DNA from: Pseudomonas gessardii
GTDB taxonomy: Bacteria > Pseudomonadota > Gammaproteobacteria > Pseudomonadales > Pseudomonadaceae
Direction: 5' to 3'
Assembly: GCF_001983165.1 (NCBI RefSeq)
Contig: NZ_MNPU01000032.1
Span: forward strand, 1 to 64,000
DNA length: 64,000 bases
The stretch's first letter is position 1; every line of letters starts with the position of its first letter. A program made the position numbers and the translations under genes. Below are positions 18,885 to 26,839 of the stretch, piece after piece. The notes under the pieces are model-generated. The model was not told the origin of the DNA. It did not search any database and saw only the letters and a program-made list of their open reading frames with translations.

Positions 18885-19826
18885 TCAGATCCAGCCACCC
18901 GCCTGCAACACGAAAATCCCGATATTGGTGGTCAGCGCCGCCATCAGTGTGGTGATCACGATAATCGCCGCCGCCAACTCATGGTTGCCCTGGGCCGCAC
19001 GGGCCATGACAAAACTGGCAGCGGCCGTCGGCGCGCCGAAATACAAAAACAGGATCCCCAATTCCGGCCCGCGGAACCCGTACAGCCACGCGCCGGCAGT
19101 CGCCAACAGGGGCAGCCAGATCATCTTCATCAGGCTGGCACTCAGGGCAATGTCGCCGCTTTTACGCAGGGCAGCCATGGACAAGGTGCCGCCGATGCAG
19201 ATCAACGCCAATGGCAATGTGGTATCTGCCAGGTATTGCCCGGACTTTTCCAGCCAGCCAGGCAAGCCAATCTGGAAATACGCGAAGGGCGTGGCCGCAA
19301 TCACGCTGATGATCAATGGGTTGGCCAGCACGCTTTTGCAGATACTCCACGGATCGGACTTGATCACCGGGCTGTAGACCGCCAGCACGATGGTCGACAA
19401 GGTGTTGTAGAACAGGATCACCAGGGCGGCGAGGATCGCGCCAAGGGAAATCCCGTAGTCGCCGTACATACTGGCCGCCAGTGCCAGGCCAATCACCCCG
19501 TTGTTACCGCGAAACGCACCCTGGGCATAAATGCCCCGGTCCTCACGCGGGCAACGGAAAATCGCCCAGCCCCAGGCCAGGGCAAAGCCGACCAACGTCG
19601 CAACAGAGAAATAGATCAGCAGGGCGGGCTTGAGCGCCGAATGCAGGTCGGCGTGCAGAATCCCCAGAAACAGCAACGCCGGCATGGTGACGTTGAACAC
19701 CAGGGCCGATGCAGTGTGGATAAAGTTGTCGTTGATCCAGTTGATGCGCTTGAGCAAGGCCCCCAGGAACAGCATGGCAAACACCGGGGCGGTGATGGTC
19801 AGGGTTTGCAGGAAGATTGCCAGCAT
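18885..19826 (-). CDS. AEC (auxin efflux carrier) family transporter
   Basis: The 313-residue protein has about ten membrane segments and the AEC/MdcF-like fold. It begins MLAIFLQTLTITAPVFAMLFLGALL and has the helix-break region NPLIISVIAATPFAYFQIGLP in the middle. Family members export or import small organic acids; the substrate here cannot be told. The frame is open upstream through a REP copy, but the first real start is ATG at 19826. It is a lone gene. Confidence 0.9.
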   Translation of the reverse strand: MLAIFLQTLTITAPVFAMLFLGALLKRINWINDNFIHTASALVFNVTMPALLFLGILHADLHSALKPALLIYFSVATLVGFALAWGWAIFRCPREDRGIYAQGAFRGNNGVIGLALAASMYGDYGISLGAILAALVILFYNTLSTIVLAVYSPVIKSDPWSICKSVLANPLIISVIAATPFAYFQIGLPGWLEKSGQYLADTTLPLALICIGGTLSMAALRKSGDIALSASLMKMIWLPLLATAGAWLYGFRGPELGILFLYFGAPTAAASFVMARAAQGNHELAAAIIVITTLMAALTTNIGIFVLQAGGWI

Positions 19827-19903
19827 GCCGGGGAGAACCTTGGGTGAGCGTCGGTAGGTGGCTAATGATAAGCCATACAGCCAAGCGCCGCCTGAGAGAG
19901 CGC

Positions 19904-19930
19904 TTTCGCGAGCAAGCCCGCTCCCACATT
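19904..19930. repeat. Single REP copy
   Basis: A lone REP unit (CGCGAGCAAGCCCGCTCCCA) lies upstream of the AEC carrier gene, without the usual inverted partner. Confidence 0.8.
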
Positions 19931-19998
19931 TTGACCGTATTCCTACAGGGTAGACGCGGTCGAATGCAGGCATCTCGAGGTCATTTTTAGCAAGCGCC

Positions 19999-20054
19999 TT
20001 GACGTAGGAAATTATTCCTCTACTCTCTCAATAACTGTATATACATACAGTTAT
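19999..20054 (+). promoter_or_regulatory. LexA-type box with overlapping promoter
   Basis: CTGTATATACATACAG at 20035-20050 matches the gamma-proteobacterial LexA consensus CTGT-N8-ACAG and is extended to a near-perfect 24-base palindrome (20031-20054). A possible promoter, TTGACG (19999-20004) and TACTCT (20021-20026) with 16-base spacing, lies just upstream, so the box would cover the transcription start. A second inverted repeat, CGTAGGAA / TTCCTACG (20003-20010 with 20064-20071), brackets it. SOS control of the gene at 20090 is inferred. Confidence 0.75.
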
Positions 20055-20089
20055 CAAGGAAGATTCCTACGACATAGCAAGGAGCTAAC

Positions 20090-21247
20090 ATGTCAGAACT
20101 TGAATCGGTCATTACCCGTAAACCCCTCCCCTCCCTGCGCTTTGAAGGCGGCGAGCACACCGCCATTGGCGATGACACCCAGCTGCGTTTCGTGCAGGGC
20201 GCACCCTCTATTCCGGGCGCGCAAGTCCAGCTTCACCTGCCCAACGGCCTGGCCCTGACCTATGGCCAGATCATCTCCCTGGGCGGTGACTTCTACGGGA
20301 TTCCCGGCCAACCCATCAGTGACGGTGCATCACCCGCCAAGCGCGTGCAGCGTTTCACCGCCGCCTTCAACTCGCTGGCAACTTTGCCTGCGTCGCGCGA
20401 GGAAGCGGGCAAAATCCTCGCGGTGATGCAAAAGGAGATCAACGCGGTGAAGCAGGCCATCCAGGAGGGCAAGCAGCCTCATGAGGCCTATGACGCCCTA
20501 GGAGATACGTTGTCCGAAGAGTGGAACCGCATCACCGGCGGCGGTAGCGTCGTTTCCGCGATGGTTCCGTTGGGGCGCTACCTGAAGCTGGCGGCCGACA
20601 ATGCCGACCATTTTGGCGAATGGGCACTGTCTGCCTATCTGGCCGGGCATACCGCCGCCCTGCAACAAGCGGTGGTAGCTCACCAAAGCGGCAGTGGCCA
20701 GCAACTGGAGCTGGCTTATGCCATGAACAGCTTTGCTGATCACTTCTTGACCGACCTGTTTTCCGCCGGGCACCTGCGCGTGCCGCGCAAGCAACTGGCC
20801 GCGGTGGTGACACCGGGTGAACTGGGGTCGTTGATCAGTCGCTTTATGCATGATGAAGACAGCAAGTTCGGGCTCAATGTACGCAATGCCCTGGGCGACC
20901 AATGGCATGCCTATGGCGACAAGCGCTATTTCGATAGCAACGACGCCGCCAACCGCACCCAGGTCAAACGTGCGGTGCAGGCTTCGGCTGATGAGATTTT
21001 CGAGGCGTATACCAGCGGTATCGCGCCCTCCCCGGCCACGTTCAAGGCACCGCTGCATGTGCCGGACCTGAATGCGGCGAACAATCCGGCAAATAACTTT
21101 TCGCCGCTGTTCAAGGCCGAGGGCGACAAGGTGTTGCGGCGCAAGGACGTCAACAACCTGAATGACAAGCAGTGGACCAATGATTGGTGGGGGTGGAGTA
21201 CGTATCTGTTGCTTAAGGACTACACGCCGAACACCCCGCAGCCCTAA
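20090..21247 (+). CDS. Putative zinc-dependent phospholipase C-like hydrolase
   Basis: The 385-residue protein has no signal peptide. It carries a His-rich core like that of zinc phospholipases C and S1/P1 nucleases: H174 in NADHF, H187 in AGHTA, and H218, D222 and H228 in DHFLTDLFSAGH. It resembles the phosphatidylcholine-preferring phospholipase C described from P. fluorescens, recalled from the literature rather than tested here. AAGGAG precedes the ATG. It stands alone behind a LexA-type box, so it may be made during the SOS response. No holin or release gene adjoins. Confidence 0.65.
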   Translation: MSELESVITRKPLPSLRFEGGEHTAIGDDTQLRFVQGAPSIPGAQVQLHLPNGLALTYGQIISLGGDFYGIPGQPISDGASPAKRVQRFTAAFNSLATLPASREEAGKILAVMQKEINAVKQAIQEGKQPHEAYDALGDTLSEEWNRITGGGSVVSAMVPLGRYLKLAADNADHFGEWALSAYLAGHTAALQQAVVAHQSGSGQQLELAYAMNSFADHFLTDLFSAGHLRVPRKQLAAVVTPGELGSLISRFMHDEDSKFGLNVRNALGDQWHAYGDKRYFDSNDAANRTQVKRAVQASADEIFEAYTSGIAPSPATFKAPLHVPDLNAANNPANNFSPLFKAEGDKVLRRKDVNNLNDKQWTNDWWGWSTYLLLKDYTPNTPQP

Positions 21248-21268
21248 CTAAACAACAGGAAAACAGGC

Positions 21269-21294
21269 GCGACGAACTCCATACCGTTCGTCGC
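21269..21294 (+). terminator. 3' hairpin of the phospholipase-like gene
   Basis: A perfect 9-bp stem (GCGACGAAC / GTTCGTCGC) with an 8-base loop lies 22 bases after the stop codon. It has no T-tract and abuts the palindrome at 21294, so termination is uncertain. Confidence 0.5.
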
Positions 21295-21315
21295 TACTGT
21301 TAATTCTGACAGTAG
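21294..21315. promoter_or_regulatory. Palindromic motif, copy 1 (upstream of orphan gene 21437)
   Basis: An interrupted palindrome with 7-base arms CTACTGT / ACAGTAG. It is nearly identical to the motif at 53344-53365, which also precedes an AT-rich orphan gene. Shared core: TACTGTYAAYTCTGACAGTA. It looks like a regulator's operator; the regulator is unknown. Confidence 0.5.
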
Positions 21316-21436
21316 CCCATTTTTGCCCCCCCTCCTACCGTGCAGTTGATCCCCAGAAACCAGCTGAGCCTGCATCCAGGTGCGCTGGCAGGCCGGGAAT
21401 CCCGCTACAACTTTTTAATTTTTATTGAGGTGCACT

Positions 21437-21649
21437 ATGGCGAACAAAGTAAAAGTTGGAATTGCCCACAAGAAGGGGGAAAAGCGTCATTTCGAGAGCG
21501 ATTGTAGCTGCCTTCCCAATATTGGTGACGAAATAGTGGATCCTATCGCGGGCTTGGTAATCGTCCGGCGCAAGATTTGGAATTTCGACGACCCGGATGC
21601 CAACCTTGTTACTTTTGATACAGAAGCGTCCCCATATCCCCCCATTTAA
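21437..21649 (+). CDS. Small orphan protein, unknown function
   Basis: A 70-residue soluble protein, not recognised. Features: a lysine-rich N-terminus (MANKVKVGIAHKKGEKRHF), a CSC pair at about residues 23-25 (ESDCSC) and an acidic/proline C-terminus. GAGGTG lies six bases before the ATG. Its base composition is clearly more AT-rich than that of its neighbours, which suggests acquisition. It sits about 120 bases after a palindrome shared with the orphan gene at 52839-53264, in a patch with a broken regulator downstream. Confidence 0.6.
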   Translation: MANKVKVGIAHKKGEKRHFESDCSCLPNIGDEIVDPIAGLVIVRRKIWNFDDPDANLVTFDTEASPYPPI

Positions 21650-21665
21650 ATAATCTGGTCCCTGC

Positions 21666-21884
21666 TTACCCCCGCTGCGCCTGCGCCTCTTCATGAGCCT
21701 GGCGCCAGCGCTCGCGGCTATTGGTCAAATACAGCCGCATCGCCGCCCGCGCCGCCTCTGAATCCTGGCAGGCAATCGCCTCATCAATCTCTTCGTGCTC
21801 GCGGCTCAGGCGGCTTATGTAATGCTGCAGGTCAGCATGGGCCAGTTGTACAACCATCGTTCTGCCGGCCTTTCCCGTGCTTTA
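21666..21884 (-). pseudogene. C-terminal remnant of a GntR/FadR-type regulator
   Basis: The frame encodes only the last helices of an FCD ligand-binding domain (SREHEEIDEAIACQDSEAAR then AAMRLYLTNSRERWRQA). A stop codon at 21882-21884 ends the frame just upstream, and neither the rest of the FCD domain nor the winged-helix DNA-binding domain is present. It lies directly behind the sspB terminator. It is best read as a deletion scar and should not be functional, although a 63-residue frame with an ATG at 21857 survives. Confidence 0.7.
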
Positions 21885-21892
21885 AATCGCGC

Positions 21893-21921
21893 AAAAAAAT
21901 ACCCCGGCCAAGGCCGAGGCA
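21893..21921 (-). terminator. Intrinsic terminator of sspAB
   Basis: On the minus strand an 8-bp stem CCTCGGCC / GGCCGGGG (one G-T pair) with a 2-base loop is followed by TA and seven T residues. It lies about 30 bases after the sspB stop. Confidence 0.85.
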
Positions 21922-21953
21922 CTTTCAACACTCACCCGTAGGCTTGTGTTCCG

Positions 21954-22367
21954 TTACTTCACCACTTTCAAGCTCGGCCGGCCGCTAGGGCGCGGTGGCT
22001 CGGAATCAGGTGGCGGCAGGTCATCTTCAATGTCGATCGCTTCGTCGTCTTCAAGGGACGACTCCAGATCAAACACCATGCCCTGGCCATTCTCCCGGGC
22101 ATAAATGCCCAGGATCGCGCCGATGGGCACATAGAGCGTATGGGGTACCCCACCAAAACGCCCTTCAAAGCTGACCGCTTCATTGTCCATGTGCAGTTGA
22201 CGCACGGCACTGGGCGAAACGTTCAGGACAATCTGCCCGTCACTGGCAAAACCTTGTGGCACCTGCACCGCAGGGAACTCGGAATTGACCAGCATGTGCG
22301 GGGTGCAATCGTTGTCCACAATCCACTCGTAGAGCGCGCGGACCAGGTAAGGTCGACTGGAGTTCAT
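21954..22367 (-). CDS. sspB: ClpXP protease specificity-enhancing factor SspB
   Basis: The 137-residue adaptor binds ssrA-tagged proteins and RseA fragments and delivers them to ClpXP. It has the compact N-terminal substrate-binding domain (SSRPYLVRALYEWIVDN) and an acidic linker, and ends in the ClpX-binding tail (RPSLKVVK). GGAG six bases before the ATG at 22367 sets the start; a TTG one codon upstream is ignored. It is co-transcribed with sspA, 17 bases away. Confidence 0.96.
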   Translation of the reverse strand: MNSSRPYLVRALYEWIVDNDCTPHMLVNSEFPAVQVPQGFASDGQIVLNVSPSAVRQLHMDNEAVSFEGRFGGVPHTLYVPIGAILGIYARENGQGMVFDLESSLEDDEAIDIEDDLPPPDSEPPRPSGRPSLKVVK

Positions 22368-22384
22368 CAACGGCTCCTTAAGCC

Positions 22385-23002
22385 TTAGCGCATATCGCGT
22401 TCGACGCCAGACAGACTTGCCTGGAAAGCCTCACGCGCAAACTGGCGCTCCATGTAATCAAGCAGCGGCTTGGCAGGCCGCGGCAGTTCAATGCCCAGAA
22501 TCGGCAAACGCCAGAGTATGGGTAATAGGCAGCAATCCACCAGGCTTTGTTCCTCGCTGAGGAAAAAAGGTTTATCGGCGAACAATGGAGAAACGCCGGT
22601 CAGGCTCTCGCGCAATTCCTTACGCGCCTGCACACGGGCAGCTTCTTTGCTGCGTGTATCCAGAATCAGATCCACCAGCCCACACCAGTCGCGCTGGATC
22701 CGATGGATCAGCAGGCGGCTGTTGGCACGCGCCACCGGATACACCGGCAGCAAAGGTGGATGGGGGTAACGCTCATCCAGGTATTCCATCACCACGGTTG
22801 ACTCCCACAACGCCAGGTCACGATCGACCAGGGTGGGCAAGCTGCCGTAAGGGTTCACTTCGATCAGTTTCGGTGGATGACGTCCCACCTCCACACTGAT
22901 GATCTCGGCGCTGACACCCTTCTCTGCGAGCACGATGCGTACTCGGTGGGAATAGTGGTCGGCGGGGTCGGAGTAACAGGCCAACCGGTTGGTCACGCCC
23001 AT
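22385..23002 (-). CDS. sspA: Stringent starvation protein A
   Basis: The 205-residue protein has the glutathione-S-transferase fold (N-terminal thioredoxin-like domain with NPYGSLPTLVDRD, C-terminal helical domain). It binds RNA polymerase and alters promoter choice in stationary phase and acid stress; it is not expected to be an active transferase. It lies downstream of petABC, an order conserved in pseudomonads and relatives, with a strongly structured segment between. Confidence 0.95.
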   Translation of the reverse strand: MGVTNRLACYSDPADHYSHRVRIVLAEKGVSAEIISVEVGRHPPKLIEVNPYGSLPTLVDRDLALWESTVVMEYLDERYPHPPLLPVYPVARANSRLLIHRIQRDWCGLVDLILDTRSKEAARVQARKELRESLTGVSPLFADKPFFLSEEQSLVDCCLLPILWRLPILGIELPRPAKPLLDYMERQFAREAFQASLSGVERDMR

Positions 23003-23039
23003 GGCGGTCCTCCTCGCTTGTTGAAATTATCGAAAGCTC

Positions 23040-23123
23040 AAAAACGAGCGCGCCCAGAGGGCATCTCTCGTAACACCTGGATCAACCAGAGCGTTACCCG
23101 TTCAGAGACGTCGCTGGGCGCGC
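23040..23123 (-). terminator. Long structured hairpin between petC and sspA
   Basis: On the minus strand a 10-bp outer stem GCGCGCCCAG / CTGGGCGCGC (23123-23114 with 23057-23048) encloses smaller paired blocks (GTCTCT/AGAGAT, GTAAC/GTTAC, CTGG/CCAG). TCG and five T residues (23044-23040) follow. It can end petABC transcripts, and may also act as an sspA leader or a small 3' RNA. Confidence 0.65.
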
Positions 23124-23152
23124 AAGATTAACAGCAATTGCCTAAGGTTGGA

Positions 23153-23932
23153 TCAATGCACATCCTTCCAGTATTCACGCTTGAGCAAATAAGCGAATAC
23201 GAAGAAGAAAGCCAGGTACAACAACACATAGGTGCCGATGCGCTGGTGTTCCAGTTTGACCGGGTTGGCGGAGTACGCCAGGAAGGTCACCAGGTTCTTG
23301 ACCTTCTCGTCGAACTGCTCCTCGTTCAGCGCGCCGCTCTTGGGCACGATGGTCAGTTGATCACAGGCCTCATGGGTCAACGGCGTGCCGGTCAGTGGGT
23401 CGTATTGCTTCTTGCCGTTTTCAACGACTTGAACCTGTTTGCAGCCTACCACCTGGCGCCCTTGCAGGCCGACCAGCACGTTAGGCATACCCACGTTAGG
23501 GAAGACCTTGTTGTTCACGCCCCAGGGGCGCGTAGGGTCTTCGTAGAACGACTTCAGGTAGCCATACAGCCAGTCGGTGCCACGGACGCGCGCCACCAGG
23601 GTCAGGTCAGGCGGTGCAGCCCCGAACCAGGCCTTGGCATCGGCCGGTTGCATGCCGATGTTCATGTGGTCGCCAATCTTGGCACCGGTGAACACCAGGT
23701 TGCTGAGCATCAGGTCGTGAGGGATGCCCAGGTCATCGGCAACGCGCTCGTAACGCTGGAACTTGGCGCTGTGGCAGCCCATGCAGTAGTTGGCGAACGT
23801 ACGGGCGCCGTCTTGCATGGCAGCCTTGTCAGAAACGTCAATGTCGACTTTTTCCAGCTCGGCGCCTGCACCGGACGCCAGGGACAGGGCCGGCAGGGCA
23901 GCAAGAATCAATGCAGCGAATAATTTTTTCAT
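23153..23932 (-). CDS. petC: Cytochrome c1 of the bc1 complex
   Basis: The 259-residue precursor has a signal peptide (to about residue 20), the haem c motif CMGCH at 50-54 and a C-terminal membrane anchor ending LLKREYWKDVH. It passes electrons from the Rieske protein to soluble cytochrome c. Its ATG overlaps the petB stop (TGATG). Upstream in-frame codons lie inside petB and are not used. Confidence 0.95.
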   Translation of the reverse strand: MKKLFAALILAALPALSLASGAGAELEKVDIDVSDKAAMQDGARTFANYCMGCHSAKFQRYERVADDLGIPHDLMLSNLVFTGAKIGDHMNIGMQPADAKAWFGAAPPDLTLVARVRGTDWLYGYLKSFYEDPTRPWGVNNKVFPNVGMPNVLVGLQGRQVVGCKQVQVVENGKKQYDPLTGTPLTHEACDQLTIVPKSGALNEEQFDEKVKNLVTFLAYSANPVKLEHQRIGTYVLLYLAFFFVFAYLLKREYWKDVH

Positions 23933-25143
23933 CAGCCAGTCACCCTTTCCGGAACCGGTTTTGTCTTCTCGAGCCGGGTGTAGAACGGCATCAGAATGAA
24001 GTAGGCGAAGTACAGGAAGGTGCAGACCTGCGACAGCAACGTACGGCCAGGGGTCGGCGCCAGTACGCCCAGCACGCCCAGGATCACGAACGAAATGCAG
24101 AACACCCACAGCCAGATCTTGCTCAGCCAGCCCTTGTAGCGCATGGACTTGACCGGGCTACGATCGAGCCACGGCAGCACAAACAGCACGGCAATGGCTG
24201 CCCCCATGGCAATGACGCCCATGAGCTTGTCGGGGATCGCCCGCAAAATGGCGTAGAACGGCGTGAAGTACCAGACCGGGGCAATGTGTTCCGGGGTCTT
24301 GAACGCGTTGGCCTGCTCGAAGTTAGGTTTTTCGAGGAAATAGCCACCCATTTCCGGGAAGAAGAACACGATCGAGCAGAAGACGAACAGGAACACCACC
24401 ACGCCGACGATATCTTTCACGGTGTAGTAAGGGTGGAATGGAATGCCGTCCAGCGGAATGCCGTTCTCGTCCTTGTGCTTCTTGATGTCCACGCCGTCCG
24501 GGTTGTTTGAACCCACTTCGTGCAGCGCCAGGATGTGCAGTACCACCAGGCCGAGAATCACGATCGGCAAGGCCACCACATGCAAGGCAAAGAAGCGGTT
24601 CAGGGTGATGCCCGAAATCAGGTAGTCACCACGGATCCACTGGGTCAGGTCGTTGCCGATGACCGGGATCGCGCCAAACAGTGAGATGATCACCTGGGCC
24701 CCCCAGTACGACATCTGGCCCCACGGCAGCAGGTAGCCCATGAAGGCCTCTGCCATCAGCGCCAGGTAGATCAGCATGCCGAACACCCACACCAGCTCAC
24801 GCGGCTTCTGGTACGAGCCGTAGAGCAAGCCACGGAACATGTGCAGATAGACCACGATGAAGAACGCCGAAGCGCCAGTGGAGTGCAGCAGGCGCAGGAT
24901 CGAGCCGTACTCGACGTCGCGCATGATGTATTCGACGGAGGCAAACGCTTCTTCCGCCGACGGGGTGTAGCTCATGGTCAGCCAGACACCGGTAACGATC
25001 TGGTTGACCAGAACCAGCAATGCGAGGGAGCCAAAGAAATAGAAGAAGTTGAAGTTCTTCGGCGCGTAATACTTGCTGAGATGGTCTTCCCACATTTTGG
25101 TGGCGGGGAAGCGCGCATCCACCCAATCCATGAACTTGCTCAT
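23932..25143 (-). CDS. petB: Cytochrome b of the bc1 complex
   Basis: The 403-residue membrane protein has eight helices and the haem-ligand histidines in helices II and IV (LLHSTGASAFF, FFALHVVALP). It forms the quinol-oxidising and quinone-reducing sites. The usual PEWY motif of the Qo site reads PVWY here (IAPVWYFTPF), a variant I recall from other beta/gamma-proteobacteria. Start and stop overlap petA and petC by one base each, so the three are tightly coupled. Confidence 0.96.
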   Translation of the reverse strand: MSKFMDWVDARFPATKMWEDHLSKYYAPKNFNFFYFFGSLALLVLVNQIVTGVWLTMSYTPSAEEAFASVEYIMRDVEYGSILRLLHSTGASAFFIVVYLHMFRGLLYGSYQKPRELVWVFGMLIYLALMAEAFMGYLLPWGQMSYWGAQVIISLFGAIPVIGNDLTQWIRGDYLISGITLNRFFALHVVALPIVILGLVVLHILALHEVGSNNPDGVDIKKHKDENGIPLDGIPFHPYYTVKDIVGVVVFLFVFCSIVFFFPEMGGYFLEKPNFEQANAFKTPEHIAPVWYFTPFYAILRAIPDKLMGVIAMGAAIAVLFVLPWLDRSPVKSMRYKGWLSKIWLWVFCISFVILGVLGVLAPTPGRTLLSQVCTFLYFAYFILMPFYTRLEKTKPVPERVTG

Positions 25144-25736
25144 TACGCGCTCTCCTTATCGACACCAATGACAATAACGTCGTCAGATTCGTAGTTGTGC
25201 GGCGGAACCGGCAGGTTCAACGGGGCAGGCTGAGACTTGTAGACGCGACCGGCCAGGTCGTAGTGGGAACCGTGGCAAGGGCAGAAATAGCCGCCAACCC
25301 AGTCCTTGCCCAAGTCCACTGGCGCGACTTCCGGGCGGAAGGTCGGCGAGCAGCCCAGGTGGGTGCAAAGACCGACCAGCAGCAGAATCTCTGGCTTGAT
25401 CGAACGCGCTTCGTTTTGGGCGTAGGCGGGCTGGTCGGAATTCTTGGACTCGGGGTCAGACAACTGGCCCTCGATCTTCTTCAGATTCCCCAGGATTTCC
25501 TCGGTACGACGAACGATGAATACTGGCTGGCCGCGCCACTCAGCAATCATCTGCTGGCCTGGCTCGATCTTGCTGACATTCACCTTCACCGGTGCACCTG
25601 CGGCTTTCGCCTTGGCACTGGGAAACCATGACCCCACGAACGGGACCGCAGCCCCCACCGCTCCTGCAGCACCCACCACGGATGTGGCTGCTACCAAGAA
25701 GCGACGCCGGCCTGCATTCACGCCGTCATTGCTCAT
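25143..25736 (-). CDS. petA: Rieske iron-sulfur subunit of the bc1 complex
   Basis: The 197-residue protein has a Tat-type N-terminus (RRRFLVAA, residues 10-17) and one membrane helix. Its [2Fe-2S] ligands are in CTHLGC (C124, H126) and CPCHGS (C152, H155); C129 and C154 form the conserved disulfide. It is the first gene of petABC. An AT-rich promoter region separates it from rpsI. Confidence 0.97.
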   Translation of the reverse strand: MSNDGVNAGRRRFLVAATSVVGAAGAVGAAVPFVGSWFPSAKAKAAGAPVKVNVSKIEPGQQMIAEWRGQPVFIVRRTEEILGNLKKIEGQLSDPESKNSDQPAYAQNEARSIKPEILLLVGLCTHLGCSPTFRPEVAPVDLGKDWVGGYFCPCHGSHYDLAGRVYKSQPAPLNLPVPPHNYESDDVIVIGVDKESA

Positions 25737-25948
25737 TCAGTCCTCTCCCATCAGCTTTTTGGCCTGTTAAATCAGGCGTCTACTAAGTATTAAATCTGAA
25801 CTTATAAAAATTTTGCCGAATGGTAATGAAAAGCCCCACCTCTGACAAGGTAATTACCCGCAGCCTAGCCTCCAAGCCTTGTAGTATAGGGGGTCTACGG
25901 ATGTGGCAAGTTGTCACACAGAAAAAACCTACATAAAACACGGACCAT

Positions 25949-25987
25949 AAAAAACGCCCAGCTCCGTGAGGAGGCTGGGCGTTTTTG
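25949..25987. terminator. Intrinsic terminator of rplM-rpsI (bidirectional)
   Basis: The stem AACGCCCAGC / GCTGGGCGTT is flanked by six A residues on the left and five T residues on the right, so it can work in both directions. It lies 17 bases after the rpsI stop. Confidence 0.9.
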
Positions 25988-26003
25988 TGGAACGTAAAGC
26001 GAA

Positions 26004-26396
26004 TTAACGCTTCGAGTACTGCGGACGCTTACGCGCTTTACGCAGACCGACTTTCTTACGTTCAACTTCACGGGCATCACGAGTCACGAAGCCAGCTTTG
26101 CGCAGAGCGCCGCGCAGGGTTTCGTCGTACTGCATCAGAGCGCGAGTGATACCGTGGCGGATTGCGCCAGCCTGACCACTTACACCGCCACCGATAACGG
26201 TGACGTAGATGTCGAACTTTTCAACGGTCTCGGTCAGTTCCAGCGGCTGACGAACTACCATGCGGGCAGTTTCGCGGCCGAAGAAGTTGTCCAGAGTGCG
26301 GTTGTTGATCGAGATGTTACCAGTGCCCGGACGCAGGAAAACGCGTGCGGTTGCGGTTTTGCGACGGCCAGTGCCGTAATTTTGAGTCGCCGACAT
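26004..26396 (-). CDS. rpsI: 30S ribosomal protein S9
   Basis: The 130-residue protein has the S9 signature GGGVSGQAGAIRHGITRAL and the basic C-terminal tail ending QYSKR that reaches the P-site tRNA. It is co-transcribed with rplM, 14 bases upstream. Confidence 0.98.
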   Translation of the reverse strand: MSATQNYGTGRRKTATARVFLRPGTGNISINNRTLDNFFGRETARMVVRQPLELTETVEKFDIYVTVIGGGVSGQAGAIRHGITRALMQYDETLRGALRKAGFVTRDAREVERKKVGLRKARKRPQYSKR

Positions 26397-26410
26397 AATG
26401 AACTATTCCG

Positions 26411-26839
26411 TTAAAACTTCAGTTCTTGGGGCTGCTGAGCAGCATGAGGGTGAGCAGCGCCCGCATAGACTTTCAGCTTGCGATACATGTCGCGACCCAG
26501 TGGGCCCTTCGGCAGCATACCTTTAACCGCGATCTCGATCGGGGCTTCAGGCTTCTTGGCAATCAGGCCTTCAAAGTTCGAAGACTTGATACCGCCTGGG
26601 AAACCGGAGTGACGGTAGTACATTTTGTCGCTTGCTTTGTTGCCGGTTACACGAACCTGCTCGGCGTTGATGATTACGATGTAGTCACCGGTATCAACGT
26701 GAGGGGTGTACTCAGGCTTGTGCTTGCCACGCAGACGGCTGGCGACTTCAGTGGCCAGACGACCCAGGGTCTGACCAGCGGCGTCGACGACAAACCAGTC
26801 GCGCTGAACTGTTTCCGGTTTTGCAGTAAAAGTTGTCAT
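26411..26839 (-). CDS. rplM: 50S ribosomal protein L13
   Basis: The 142-residue L13 has the motifs WFVVDAAGQTLGRLAT, KMYYRHSGFPGGIK and MLPKGPLGRDMYRKLKVYAG. It is an early 50S assembly protein and the first gene of rplM-rpsI. Its promoter lies in the 248-base gap shared with the divergent aldo/keto reductase gene. Confidence 0.98.
   Translation of the reverse strand: MTTFTAKPETVQRDWFVVDAAGQTLGRLATEVASRLRGKHKPEYTPHVDTGDYIVIINAEQVRVTGNKASDKMYYRHSGFPGGIKSSNFEGLIAKKPEAPIEIAVKGMLPKGPLGRDMYRKLKVYAGAAHPHAAQQPQELKF

Noticed and set aside
19827..19973. N-terminal extension of the AEC carrier
   Set aside because: It crosses a REP copy and would place about 49 unrelated residues before the first membrane helix.
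20090..21930. A prophage or bacteriocin island marked by the LexA-type box
   Set aside because: No holin, lysin, tail, integrase or regulator genes are nearby; only the phospholipase-like gene, one orphan gene and a regulator remnant.
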